Source: Bog-159 sp049520215 | Lineage (GTDB): Bacteria; Acidobacteriota; Terriglobia; Bryobacterales; Bryobacteraceae | Direction of reading: 5' to 3' | DNA: 64,000 nucleotides | Assembly (NCBI GenBank): GCA_049520215.1 | Contig: JBEKPZ010000016.1 | Coordinates: 5,947-69,946 of the forward strand | Shown here: piece after piece, positions 43,966-52,230 of the stretch | Layout of the letters: every line of letters begins with the position of its first letter | Numbering within the stretch: the stretch's first letter is position 1 | The notes under the pieces: model-generated | What the model was told of the DNA's origin: nothing | What the model saw: the letters and a program-made list of their open reading frames with translations, nothing else | Databases searched by the model: none | Position numbers and translations under genes: made by a program

Positions 43966-45027
43966 TTACTTTGCGGGCTGGCCGGCGCTTTCCGCGACGC
44001 TGCGCGCCAGGTAATTCACCACCTTGGCCTCGTTGCGCGCCACCTCATAATAGGCGTTTTTCAGCAACTGGTCCTTGCGATTGAGGAGCGTCTCGCGAAT
44101 GCTCTGCTGCACGCGCGGATCGTTCAGCTCGCGTTGCCCGGCGGATTCCTTGGAGATGATTTTGAAAATGCGGTAGCCCTCCTGCGTCTTGATGATGGGG
44201 CTGATGGCGCCGGGGGCCAGGGACATCACCATCTTGCGCAGCTCGACGTTGGCTTTCTCGAGCGCGGACTCGGTGATGAATCCCAGATCGCCGCCGTTAG
44301 GCGCGGAGATGGGGTCCTCGGAGTAGTTATGGGCCACCAGGCCGAACTCTTCACCGCGCTGCAGGCGCCCCTGGATTTCACGGATCTTGTGGTTGGCTTC
44401 GACATCGTTCTGCGCCTTGCTGTTTCTCAGGTTGCCGGCGCTGGGTTCCGGATTGGGCGTGACCAGGATCTGCGCCATGTGGACGCGCGGCTCGGCCAGA
44501 TTGAAGCTGGCCTTGTTGGCGTTGTAGAAGGCGGTGACATCGGCGTCGGTGATGGCGATGTGGGAGGTGATGTCCTTATTGATGAGCTTCTGAATGCTCA
44601 ACTCGCGGCGGATTTTGGACTTGAGATCGTCCAGCGTCATCTTGTTGTCGCGAAGCTGCTGCTCGAACTGTTCTTTGGTCCAGGGCGCCCGCAGCTCGGT
44701 GAGCTTGGCTTCGACGTCGGCATCGCCCGCCAGCAGCCCTTGTTTTTCGGCGCGCTGCAACATGATCTCGTTATCGATCAAGCCGCGCAGCACTTCCAGC
44801 TTTTGCGCCATGGTCTGCTCGCCGGACTGGCCGGGCGCCGCGAGCTGCGACTGCTGATAGGTCCTCTCCAACTCGGTATCGGAGATGGCGCGATTGTTCA
44901 CCGTGGCGGCCACGTTGGCGGGCGCCGACTTCTTGCAAGCCGGGACGCACAGCAGAATCGGGAGAAGCGCGACGCTTCCCCAGCGAACCGCGCGCGATGG
45001 CCCGCGGTAGCACAAAGCATCAGACAT
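43966..45027 (-). CDS. Lipoprotein peptidyl-prolyl isomerase (SurA/PrsA type)
   Basis: 353 residues. Lipoprotein signal with lipobox VPAC (Cys about 31) after ALLPILLC. N-terminal SurA-like chaperone region (VNNRAISDTELERTYQQ, LIDNEIMLQRAEKQGL) and one parvulin (PpiC) domain about 182-300: VHMAQILVTPNP, GEEFGLVAHNYSED, GGDLGFI, PIIKTQEGYRIFKI. Helps outer-membrane proteins fold in the periplasm. Divergent from the oxidoreductase gene. Confidence 0.92.
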   Translation of the reverse strand: MSDALCYRGPSRAVRWGSVALLPILLCVPACKKSAPANVAATVNNRAISDTELERTYQQSQLAAPGQSGEQTMAQKLEVLRGLIDNEIMLQRAEKQGLLAGDADVEAKLTELRAPWTKEQFEQQLRDNKMTLDDLKSKIRRELSIQKLINKDITSHIAITDADVTAFYNANKASFNLAEPRVHMAQILVTPNPEPSAGNLRNSKAQNDVEANHKIREIQGRLQRGEEFGLVAHNYSEDPISAPNGGDLGFITESALEKANVELRKMVMSLAPGAISPIIKTQEGYRIFKIISKESAGQRELNDPRVQQSIRETLLNRKDQLLKNAYYEVARNEAKVVNYLARSVAESAGQPAK

Positions 45028-45078
45028 GACGATTCCTCATTGTATATGGGTACAATGGCCTGCGGGAGAGCATCGTTG

Positions 45079-46092
45079 ATGAGAGTCGGCATGATCGGCA
45101 CGGGCGCCATCTCGCAGAAGCACGCGGAGGCGTATCGCAACATCGGCTACGAGTTGACCGTTTGCACGGACATCCACGCGGAGACCGGGCGGCGCTTTGC
45201 GGCGCAACACGGCGCGGAGTTCGTGGAATCGTACGAGGCGGTTTGCCGGCATCCGCGCGTCGACTTCGTGGATGTCTGCACGTTTCCCGATTTCCGCATG
45301 CAAGCCCTGGAGGTTTGCGCGCAGGCGGGCAAGCATATCCAGGTGCAGAAGCCCATCTCGACCAATCTGGCGACGGCGCGCGCGATGGTGGAAACGGCGC
45401 GCCGTGCTGGCATCAAGCTGGGGGTGGTCAGCCAGCACCGTTTTGACGACTCCAGCCAGTTTCTGCGGCGGGCGATCGCCGCCGGGCGCCTGGGCAAGCT
45501 GCTGGAATGCGATTGTTACGTGAAGTGGTACCGGTCGCCGGAATACTACGCGCGGCCGATCAAGGGCAGTTGGGCCACCGAAGGCGGCGGCGCGCTGATC
45601 AACCAGGCGATTCACCAGGTGGATATCCTGCGCTGGCTGGCCGGCCCGGTGCGCGAGTTGTACGCCTTCTGGCAGTTGGGCGCGCTGCACAAGATCGAAT
45701 CCGAGGATGTGGTGAACGCGGTGGTGCGGTATGGCTCGGGCGCCACCGGCGTGATCCAGGCGGCCACCGCCTTTTGGCCCGGGTACACGGAGCGCACCGA
45801 ATTCCACGGCGCCAAAGGCACCGCCATCATATCCGGCGACAAGCTGACGGCCTGGGATGTGAAGGACGACACGGGCGAGGCGCCGCCGCTGGCGCAGGAT
45901 GCCGCTTCTGGATCGTCGGATCCGATGGCGATTTCGCTCGAGCCCTTCGAGCGCCAGTTTCTGGATTTCGGCGAGGCCATCCGCACCGGCCGCGAGCCGT
46001 TGGTTTCGGGGGAGGAGGGCTACCAGGCGCTCGAGATCGTGGACGCTATTTACCGGTCGTCGAGGAGCGGCGAAAAAGTCACGCTCGCTTAG
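45079..46092 (+). CDS. Gfo/Idh/MocA-family oxidoreductase
   Basis: 337 residues from ATG 45079 (GGAG about ten bases upstream); an in-frame ATG at 45055 would add eight. Rossmann N-domain with GMIGTGAISQKHAEAY, substrate-side catalytic Lys in HIQVQKPISTNLATA (EKP replaced by QKP), and C-domain GSWATEGGGALINQAIHQVD with the usual His. NAD(P)-dependent sugar or inositol dehydrogenase; substrate unknown. No signal peptide. Confidence 0.9.
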   Translation: MRVGMIGTGAISQKHAEAYRNIGYELTVCTDIHAETGRRFAAQHGAEFVESYEAVCRHPRVDFVDVCTFPDFRMQALEVCAQAGKHIQVQKPISTNLATARAMVETARRAGIKLGVVSQHRFDDSSQFLRRAIAAGRLGKLLECDCYVKWYRSPEYYARPIKGSWATEGGGALINQAIHQVDILRWLAGPVRELYAFWQLGALHKIESEDVVNAVVRYGSGATGVIQAATAFWPGYTERTEFHGAKGTAIISGDKLTAWDVKDDTGEAPPLAQDAASGSSDPMAISLEPFERQFLDFGEAIRTGREPLVSGEEGYQALEIVDAIYRSSRSGEKVTLA

Positions 46093-46107
46093 CTGCAAGG
46101 TTTGTTT

Positions 46108-46196
46108 GTGGGGCAGGCTCCCAGCCTGCTGCGGCCTCTCAGGCCGCCAGAGCGGGTCCTGTGGAGGACCCACGCAGACCTGGAGGTCCGCCCCAC
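46108..46196. repeat. Modular palindromic repeat
   Basis: GTGGGG, GCAGGC-TCCCA-GCCTGC, GCGGCC-TCTCA-GGCCGC, then GGGTCCTGTGGAGGACCC and GACCTGGAGGTC hairpins, ending CCGCCCCAC. It lies between two co-directional genes. Confidence 0.85.
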
Positions 46197-46252
46197 CACG
46201 GCTGTCGCGTCAAATTGACCGGGTGCCCGCTTGGCTGTACACTCGGAGGTCT

Positions 46253-47764
46253 ATGTTTCGCAGCCGTTGGATGTTGTGGGCCGGCATTCTGGTGTTTCCG
46301 CCGCTAGGGCTGGTGTTGTGGTGGATGCGCGGCGGCGTGCGCCCGTTGGCGCGCATCGCGGGCACGCTCGGTATTTGCGTGGTGGCGATCGTCGAGTTGT
46401 TCGCCGTGTACGGCATGCGCCTGGAATGGAACGGCGCCATGAAGGTGTCCGGAGTCTCCTTCGAAACCCGGGCGCATCGCGATGCGCGGGTGGAGGCGAG
46501 CCGTACGCGACAGCGCGCCGAGGCTCCAGCGCCGGTGGAGACCGCGCGAACCGTTACCGCGCCCGTGCCTGCACGCACCAGCGAGCGCGTCCCGCCGCCT
46601 TACTGGACGGACTTCCGTGGTCCGAACCGCGCGGGCATATACGCGGAGACCCAGATCGAAACAGCCTGGCCGGCCTCGGGATTGCCGCGGCTGTGGAAGG
46701 AGCCGGTGGGTGGCGGGTACGCATCCTTTACGGTGGGCGAGGGACGCGCGTACACCATCGAGCAACGTCGCGACCGTGAGGCCATCGCGGCGTATGACAT
46801 CGAGACGGGGCGAGAGCTGTGGGCGTTCGCGTATCCGGCGCTATTCGATGAGATCCTGGGCGGGGCCGGGCCGCGCGCTACGCCGGTGTATCACGACGGG
46901 CTGATCTATTCGCTGGGCGCGAAGGGCGATTTGTATTGCCTGTGGGCGAAGACCGGCAAGCCGAAATGGTCGAAGAACATCCTGGCGGACAATGGGGCTG
47001 AGAATCAGCACTGGGGGATGGCGGCGTCGCCATTGATTGTGGACGGCATGGTGGTGGTGACGCCTGGCGGAGCCCAGGGCAAGAGCATGGCAGCCTACGA
47101 CCGGTTGAGCGGCGCGCCTGTGTGGCGGGCGCTCGACGACCGGGCGGGATACACATCGCCGATCCTGGCCACCCTGGCCGGGCGCAGGCAGATCGTGTGG
47201 ATCAGCGGACAGCGCGCGGTAGGGGTGGCGCCCGAGAATGGCGCGCTGCTTTGGGAATATGCGTTCCCGGGGCAGATGGATATGAACTGCTCGCAGCCGG
47301 TGGTGGTGGATGAGGCGCACGTGTTGCTCTCGTCGGCGCAGGGTCCGGGCGCTGCGTTGCTGGAGATAAGCAAAACGGGCGAGGCCTATGCGGCGCGCGC
47401 CGTGTGGCAGAACAACCGCATGAAGAATAAGTTCAACTCGTCGGTGCTCTACCAGGGTTTCATTTATGGTTTCGACGAAGCCATTCTGGCGTGCATCGAT
47501 CCCCAGACCGGCGAAGTGAAATGGAAGGGCGGGCGCTACGGTTATGGGCAATTGCTGCTGGCCGGCGGATACCTGGTGGTGGTGACCGAGCAGGGCGACG
47601 TGGTGCTGGTGCGGGCCACGCCGGAGGGGCATCGGGAGTTGGCGCGCTTCTCCGCGATCGAGGGACGCACGTGGAACATTCCGGCGATCGATAATGGGCT
47701 GCTGCTGGTCCGCAACTCGAGCGAAATGGCGTGTTTCCGGTTGGGACCGGGGGCCGGGAAATGA
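46253..47764 (+). CDS. Membrane-anchored PQQ-like beta-propeller protein
   Basis: 503 residues from ATG 46253, GGAGG three bases upstream. Two N-terminal TM helices (about 4-24 and 33-55), a proline/alanine linker, then WTDFRGPNRAGIYAETQ (start of PQQ_2-type propellers) and repeated blades: YDIETGRELWAFAYP, LWAKTGKPKWSKNI, YDRLSGAPVWRALDDR, IDPQTGEVKWKGGRYG. The blades resemble quinoprotein dehydrogenase repeats, but quinone-binding catalytic residues are not evident, so a scaffold role is likelier. Coupled by ATGA to the P1 peptidase gene. Confidence 0.82.
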   Translation: MFRSRWMLWAGILVFPPLGLVLWWMRGGVRPLARIAGTLGICVVAIVELFAVYGMRLEWNGAMKVSGVSFETRAHRDARVEASRTRQRAEAPAPVETARTVTAPVPARTSERVPPPYWTDFRGPNRAGIYAETQIETAWPASGLPRLWKEPVGGGYASFTVGEGRAYTIEQRRDREAIAAYDIETGRELWAFAYPALFDEILGGAGPRATPVYHDGLIYSLGAKGDLYCLWAKTGKPKWSKNILADNGAENQHWGMAASPLIVDGMVVVTPGGAQGKSMAAYDRLSGAPVWRALDDRAGYTSPILATLAGRRQIVWISGQRAVGVAPENGALLWEYAFPGQMDMNCSQPVVVDEAHVLLSSAQGPGAALLEISKTGEAYAARAVWQNNRMKNKFNSSVLYQGFIYGFDEAILACIDPQTGEVKWKGGRYGYGQLLLAGGYLVVVTEQGDVVLVRATPEGHRELARFSAIEGRTWNIPAIDNGLLLVRNSSEMACFRLGPGAGK

Positions 47765-48933
47765 AATCACCGCTCGTTTGGGCTTGGATGCTGGCGGCGC
47801 CGGCTTTGGCGTTTGCGCAGACAGAAGCGCGGCCGCGGATTCGCGACCTGGGTGTGCAGATCGGCATTTTGCAGCCGGGGCCGTTGAACGCGATCACCGA
47901 TGTGGCGGGCGTCAAGGTCGGCCAGACCACGCTGATCCGGGGAGACAACATTCGTACGGGTGTGACCGCGATTCTGCCGCACGGAGGGAACCTGTTTCGG
48001 GAGAAGGTTCCGGGCGCGGTCTTTGTGGGCAACGCTTTTGGGAAACTCATTGGTTCCACCCAGGTGAACGAGTTGGGGGAAATCGAGACGCCCATCCTGC
48101 TGACTTCGACGCTCTCGGTGGGCCGGGTTGCGGACGCGTTGATCGGCTATATGTTGAGACTGCCCGGCGATGAAGATGTGAGATCGGTGAATCCGCTGGT
48201 AGGCGAGACCAACGACGCTTACTTGAACGACATCCGCTCCCGTCCCATCACGGAAGAGGATGTGGTCTCCGCGATTACCAACGCCAAAGAAGGACCCGTG
48301 GAAGAAGGGGCGGTGGGCGCCGGGACCGGCACGATGGCGTTCGGTTTCAAAGGCGGCATCGGAACTTCGTCGCGGCGGCTTCCGAACTCCCAGGGCGGCT
48401 ACACTGTCGGGGTTTTGGTTCAGACGAACTTCGGGGGCGTCCTGAGTATAGCGGGTGTTCCGGTTGGCAAGGAACTGGGGAGCCCTAATTTATTGAACTA
48501 CATGCAGCAAAGGGGCGCGGCGGACGCGATGCCGGGTCCCCAGAGCGCCAATGGGTCGATCATGATGGTGGTGGCGACCGATGCTCCGATCGATCACCGC
48601 AATCTAGACCGCCTGGCAGCGCGCGCCATGCTGGGACTCGGGCGCACGGGATCGAGCGAGAGCAATGGCAGCGGCGATTATGTGATTGCCTTTTCGGCCG
48701 CTGCGGGAGTCCGCATCGAAGCCGACAGCCTCATGTATCGGCCGACGGCGCTGCTGCCGAATGAGAGCATGTCTCCGCTGTTTGAGGCGGTGATCGAGGC
48801 GACCGAAGAGGCGATCTACAACTCGATGTTTGGTGCGCACGATATGACTGGGAACGGGCATACGGTGAAGGCGTTGCCGCTGCAGGAGACCATCGCCCTG
48901 CTGAAGAAACATGGCGCGATACCTGCGAAATAG
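47761..48933 (+). CDS. Exported P1/S58-family aminopeptidase (DmpA/BapA type)
   Basis: 390 residues from ATG 47761 with a Sec signal peptide (MKSPLVWAWMLAAPALAFAQ). S58 self-cleaving peptidase: N-part GPLNAITDVAGVKVGQTTLI, VGNAFGKLIGSTQVNELGEI, EGAVGAGTGTMAFGFKGGIG; the nucleophile Ser lies in QSANGSIMMVVATDAP, where chain cleavage creates an N-terminal serine. Cleaves N-terminal D- or beta-amino acids from peptides. Likely periplasmic and co-expressed with the beta-propeller protein. Confidence 0.9.
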   Translation: MKSPLVWAWMLAAPALAFAQTEARPRIRDLGVQIGILQPGPLNAITDVAGVKVGQTTLIRGDNIRTGVTAILPHGGNLFREKVPGAVFVGNAFGKLIGSTQVNELGEIETPILLTSTLSVGRVADALIGYMLRLPGDEDVRSVNPLVGETNDAYLNDIRSRPITEEDVVSAITNAKEGPVEEGAVGAGTGTMAFGFKGGIGTSSRRLPNSQGGYTVGVLVQTNFGGVLSIAGVPVGKELGSPNLLNYMQQRGAADAMPGPQSANGSIMMVVATDAPIDHRNLDRLAARAMLGLGRTGSSESNGSGDYVIAFSAAAGVRIEADSLMYRPTALLPNESMSPLFEAVIEATEEAIYNSMFGAHDMTGNGHTVKALPLQETIALLKKHGAIPAK

Positions 48934-48945
48934 GGAGGACAGGTC

Positions 48946-49560
48946 ATGCCAATCGCCCTAACCGAAGTACATGCGCCGGTAGCGCCGCCCGATCCGCCGC
49001 GAAAGCGATGGACGCGCGCGGAGTGCGACGTCCTGGAGGCATCCGGTCTGCTGGATCAGGAGAGCCTGGAGCTGGTAGAAGGGGAGTTGATCAGTAGGGC
49101 AGGGAGGAAACGGCCTCACGTGAACTCGCTGACCGAGGTGCACGGTTGGTTGGTGCGAGTCTTCGGATTTCGCTCGGTGAACGTAGAGGCGCCCATCGAT
49201 GTGGCCCCTGAGGATAATCCCACCAACGAACCGGTGCCGGATCTGATCGTTCTGCGGCAGAATCGATCGCGTTTAACCTCGAATCCGCGAGCGCAGGATT
49301 TGCTGCTCGTGGTGGAGATCGCCGACACCAGCCTCAACTTCGACCTCACGGTAAAGGCGGCGCTCTACGCCAGGGCCGGTGTGTCCGAATGCTGGGTTCT
49401 CGACGTCGGCGGCCGCCGGCTGCTGGTGCACCGCAATCCGCGATCGGGGGCGTTTGCGGACGTGGCTGCTTATAGCGAGCATGAAAGCGCGTCGCCGCTG
49501 GCCGCGCCACACGCGCAATTCCACGTGGCGGATGGCCTTCCCGATCGCGTAGCCGTCTGA
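48946..49560 (+). CDS. Uma2-family (DUF820) putative endonuclease
   Basis: 204 residues from ATG 48946, GGAGG seven bases upstream. PD-(D/E)XK-like fold of DUF820/Uma2: ESLELVEGELI, H in RKRPHVNSLTEVH, NEPVPDLIVLRQ (acidic), LLLVVEIADTSLNFDLTVKA (E-x-K-like core), YARAGVSECWVLD. These proteins are abundant in cyanobacteria and soil bacteria; biological role unclear. Twelve bases after the P1 peptidase gene, so possibly co-transcribed. Confidence 0.88.
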   Translation: MPIALTEVHAPVAPPDPPRKRWTRAECDVLEASGLLDQESLELVEGELISRAGRKRPHVNSLTEVHGWLVRVFGFRSVNVEAPIDVAPEDNPTNEPVPDLIVLRQNRSRLTSNPRAQDLLLVVEIADTSLNFDLTVKAALYARAGVSECWVLDVGGRRLLVHRNPRSGAFADVAAYSEHESASPLAAPHAQFHVADGLPDRVAV

Positions 49561-49703
49561 CAACCATATCGCGCGGCACTTCCTTGTGCGGGTCCGGGCT
49601 CCCGGTGTCTCATTCTGAAACACGCATCTCAATTCTGTACAGCGGGTCGCGGCATACGCTCTTCAAGTCACAGCAGTAAAGGGACTTAGGCTGGGCATTG
49701 GGG

Positions 49704-49719
49704 TGGCCCGGCCCGTGCA
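49704..49719 (+). promoter_or_regulatory. Sigma54-like -24/-12 promoter before the Flp pilin
   Basis: TGGCCCGGCCCGTGCA: GG and GC with exactly ten bases between, matching TGGCACG-N4-TTGCA except at two positions. It lies 79 bases before the pilin ATG. It shares TGGCCCG-N4-GTGC with the element at 57275-57290. Confidence 0.5.
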
Positions 49720-49797
49720 ATGGGAGATGGTGATCGGTGGTGCGCCGACCGGCCCATCCCGTGACTGACAGAGTGAGGCAAAAAGGAGCAGATTGTT

Positions 49798-49974
49798 ATG
49801 AAGACGTTTTGTGCGCGTTTGTGGCATGACGAGCAAGGTCAGGACCTGATCGAATACACGTTGATGCTGGCCTTCGTGGCGTTGGCTTCGGCGGCGTTAT
49901 TTTCCACCGCCGGTTCGAGTGTCAACATTATTTGGTCGAAGACCAACTCGCAACTGAGCACCGCGGCGAGCTAG
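49798..49974 (+). CDS. Flp-type (type IVb) pilin
   Basis: 58 residues from ATG 49798, AAGGAG ten bases upstream. Short basic leader MKTFCARLWHDEQG, then QDLIEYTLMLAFVALASAAL: Glu five positions into the hydrophobic helix, as in Flp pilins processed by a TadV/CpaA peptidase. Polar tail of 15 residues. Forms tad/flp adhesion pili. No tad genes are in the window, so it is an orphan pilin here. A sigma54-like element precedes it. Confidence 0.85.
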   Translation: MKTFCARLWHDEQGQDLIEYTLMLAFVALASAALFSTAGSSVNIIWSKTNSQLSTAAS

Positions 49975-50100
49975 GGATGTTGGTGAGTTCGGCGCGCGGC
50001 AGTCGGGAAACGGGGCGGCGGCGAGGGCGGGCAGGTCCCGTTCTCTTGGAGGCTGGGGGCCTCAGGCCGCCCTTGCTTTCGAACTAGGCACGGGAGGCCG

Positions 50101-50943
50101 ATGGTTTCCCTGCGGGAATCTCAAAACCCGGATGGCGGCTGGCCTTACCGGCGAGGCGGGCCGTCCTGGACCGAGTCCACGGCCTATGCGCTGTTGGCGC
50201 TCATGGCGCAAAGATCGGTTGGAGAAGGGGTCGGGAAAGGGCTGCGGTGGCTCGCCGCCGCGCAGCTTCCGGATGGCGGTTGGCCGCCGCAGCCGGCGGT
50301 CGGCCGGAGCACCTGGGTGACCGCGATAGCGGCGCTGCTGGGGCCGGCGGCGCTAGGTGGGGAGGCCTACCGGCGCGGCATTGTCTGGATCGTAGAGCAA
50401 ACCGGCCAGGAAACCAAGTTTCTGAGCCGGGTGCGGCAATTCCTGACGGGAAATCCGCAGGGCGATCCTGGTTGGCCCTGGTATCCCGGAACCAGCGCGT
50501 GGGTGACGCCCACGGCGTTGTCGATGCTGGCCCTCGGCAAGGCTGCGCGATCGGCAGGCTCTCCGCAAATTCGGGCGCGGCTGGACATGGGCGCTGCGTA
50601 TCTGCTGGCGCACGCCTGCAGCGATGGAGGCTGGAACCATGGGGCGGCTCGAGCGTTGGATTATGACGCGCGTTCCTATGCGGAAACCACCGGCGTAGCG
50701 CTGCTGGCGTTGCACGGCAAGGACTCACCGGCCATTCGCAAAGCCTGCCATTGGGCGCAGGCGCAGTTGCCGGAGTGCCGGGCATCGGAAGCCGAAAGCT
50801 GGATGCGGCTGGGATTGCTGGCACACGGACAGCTTCCATCGGACGCTCCTGGACCGGTGCGCCCGCCCCGATCCATCCAAAACGCAGCCTTGGCGCTGCT
50901 GGCGTCGGCCGCCGTCACGGGCCGGAATGTGTTCCTGGAGTGA
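50101..50943 (+). CDS. Prenyltransferase/squalene-cyclase repeat protein
   Basis: 280 residues. QW-like repeats of the alpha/alpha barrel: LRESQNPDGGWPYRRGG, LAAAQLPDGGWPPQ, GWPWYPGTSAWVTPTAL, LLAHACSDGGWNHG. The DXDD or DXDDTA catalytic motif of hopene and squalene cyclases is absent and the protein is under half their length, so it is probably not a cyclase. No signal peptide is visible. GGGAGG lies three bases from the ATG. Related proteins occur beside lipoprotein or cell-surface genes. Confidence 0.75.
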   Translation: MVSLRESQNPDGGWPYRRGGPSWTESTAYALLALMAQRSVGEGVGKGLRWLAAAQLPDGGWPPQPAVGRSTWVTAIAALLGPAALGGEAYRRGIVWIVEQTGQETKFLSRVRQFLTGNPQGDPGWPWYPGTSAWVTPTALSMLALGKAARSAGSPQIRARLDMGAAYLLAHACSDGGWNHGAARALDYDARSYAETTGVALLALHGKDSPAIRKACHWAQAQLPECRASEAESWMRLGLLAHGQLPSDAPGPVRPPRSIQNAALALLASAAVTGRNVFLE

Positions 50944-50980
50944 ATAGCACATGGCCTGCGGCCACAGCGGGTATGAAAAA

Positions 50981-51054
50981 GACGCGCGCTTGGCGCGCGT
51001 TGGCGGCCTGAGAGGCCGCCGGGCCCAGAGGGCACCCCCACGGGCCTGCCCCAC
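50981..51054. repeat. Modular palindromic repeat
   Basis: ACGCGCGC-TTG-GCGCGCGT hairpin, then GGCGGCC-TGAGA-GGCCGCC, GGGCCCAGAGGGCACCCCC and GGGCCTGCCCCAC. It separates the repeat protein gene from the DUF362 gene. Confidence 0.8.
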
Positions 51055-51069
51055 AGTCGAAGGATCGGA

Positions 51070-52038
51070 ATGGCTGGTTTGAATCGGCGCGAGTTTCTGA
51101 CAGGGGCGGCAGCCGGTTTAGCTTTGGCTGGCTGCTCGCGAAGGCGCGCGCCCCGGCCGGCGTCGAAACCCGAGCGGCTGGTTTCGGTGGTGCGCCAGCC
51201 GGACTACACCCAGGATTTGTACGGTGAACTGCGCCGGGTGCTGGCCGAGCACCGTCTCGATGTCCGCGGGAAACGGGTGCTGCTGAAACCTAACCTGGTA
51301 GAGTTCGAGCCGTCGAGCCCTATCAATACGCACCCCTTGCTGGTCGATGCGGCATTGGAAGCCTTCCGCGAGTTGGGGGCTGAAGTCTCGATCGGGGAAG
51401 GGCCGGGCCACCGCCGCAACACGCTGGACATGGCGGAGGCGGCGGGATATTTCGAAACCATCCCACGGTTCGAAGATCTCTTCACCGATCTGAACCTCGA
51501 CGGGGTGACCGAGGTGCGCCTGGCGCGTCCGCAATCCCGGCTGCAGTCGGTTTATCTGGCGCAGCGTGCGGTTTGCTGCGACTTGCTGGTCTCCATGCCC
51601 AAGATGAAGACGCATCACTGGGTGGGGGCCACCTTGAGCATGAAGAACCTGTTTGGGACCGTATCCGGCGGAGTCTACGGATGGCCCAAGAACATCCTCC
51701 ACTGCGCCGGGATTCCGGGCTGCGTGGCGGATTTATACCACGCGCTGCCGCGGCATTTTGCCATAGTCGACGGGATCGTCGGGATGGAAGGAAACGGGCC
51801 GATTCAGGGCACGCCCAAGCGGTCGGGAGTGGTGGTCGCCGGCGGGGACTTGGCGGCAGTGGATGCGGTCTGCTGCGAAATTATGTCCATCGATCCGCGC
51901 CGGATCGAGTATCTCAAGATGGCGGTTGGGGATGTGGAAGCACTGGCGAGGTCGATCCACCAGATTGGGGAGCCGATTGCGAATGTCAGGACCCGGTTCG
52001 ACCTTCTACCGGAGTGGAGCGGGATTCGCCTTTCGTGA
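51070..52038 (+). CDS. Tat-exported DUF362 protein
   Basis: 322 residues. Tat signal NRREFLTGAAAGLALAGC (about 5-22), which also carries a possible lipobox Cys22. The DUF362 core follows: VLLKPNLVEFEPSSPINTHP, VSIGEGPGHRR, LVSMPKMKTHHWVGATLSMK, IVDGIVGMEGNGPIQGTPKR. The family is often fused to ferredoxin domains, but no cluster cysteines are present here. Function unknown; sits between two palindromic repeats. Confidence 0.85.
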   Translation: MAGLNRREFLTGAAAGLALAGCSRRRAPRPASKPERLVSVVRQPDYTQDLYGELRRVLAEHRLDVRGKRVLLKPNLVEFEPSSPINTHPLLVDAALEAFRELGAEVSIGEGPGHRRNTLDMAEAAGYFETIPRFEDLFTDLNLDGVTEVRLARPQSRLQSVYLAQRAVCCDLLVSMPKMKTHHWVGATLSMKNLFGTVSGGVYGWPKNILHCAGIPGCVADLYHALPRHFAIVDGIVGMEGNGPIQGTPKRSGVVVAGGDLAAVDAVCCEIMSIDPRRIEYLKMAVGDVEALARSIHQIGEPIANVRTRFDLLPEWSGIRLS

Positions 52039-52109
52039 AAGACCTATTGGGTCTCGCGTAATACGGTGGCGGTTTTCGCGAGGATGTGCCCCTCCGCATC
52101 GGGGCTGAT

Positions 52110-52210
52110 GTGGGGCGGCCAATCTTGGCCGCGGCCGCCTTTTAAAAGGCGGCTCGGGCCGGCTGAAAGCCGCCCCCAGAGGGGACCCGGGGCAGAATTG
52201 CCCGCCCCAC
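52110..52210. repeat. Palindromic repeat, five modules
   Basis: GTGGGG, GCGGCCA-ATCT-TGGCCGC, GCCGCCTTTTAAAAGGCGGC (perfect 20-base palindrome), GGGCCGGCTGAAAGCCGCCC, GGGGACCCGG, GGGGCAGAATTGCCCGCCCCAC. Both brackets present. Confidence 0.85.
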
Positions 52211-52230
52211 AAGGGCTAGTTCACTGTATT

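Noticed and set aside
50101..50943. Squalene-hopene cyclase
   Set aside because: Under half the normal length and without the DXDD catalytic motif.
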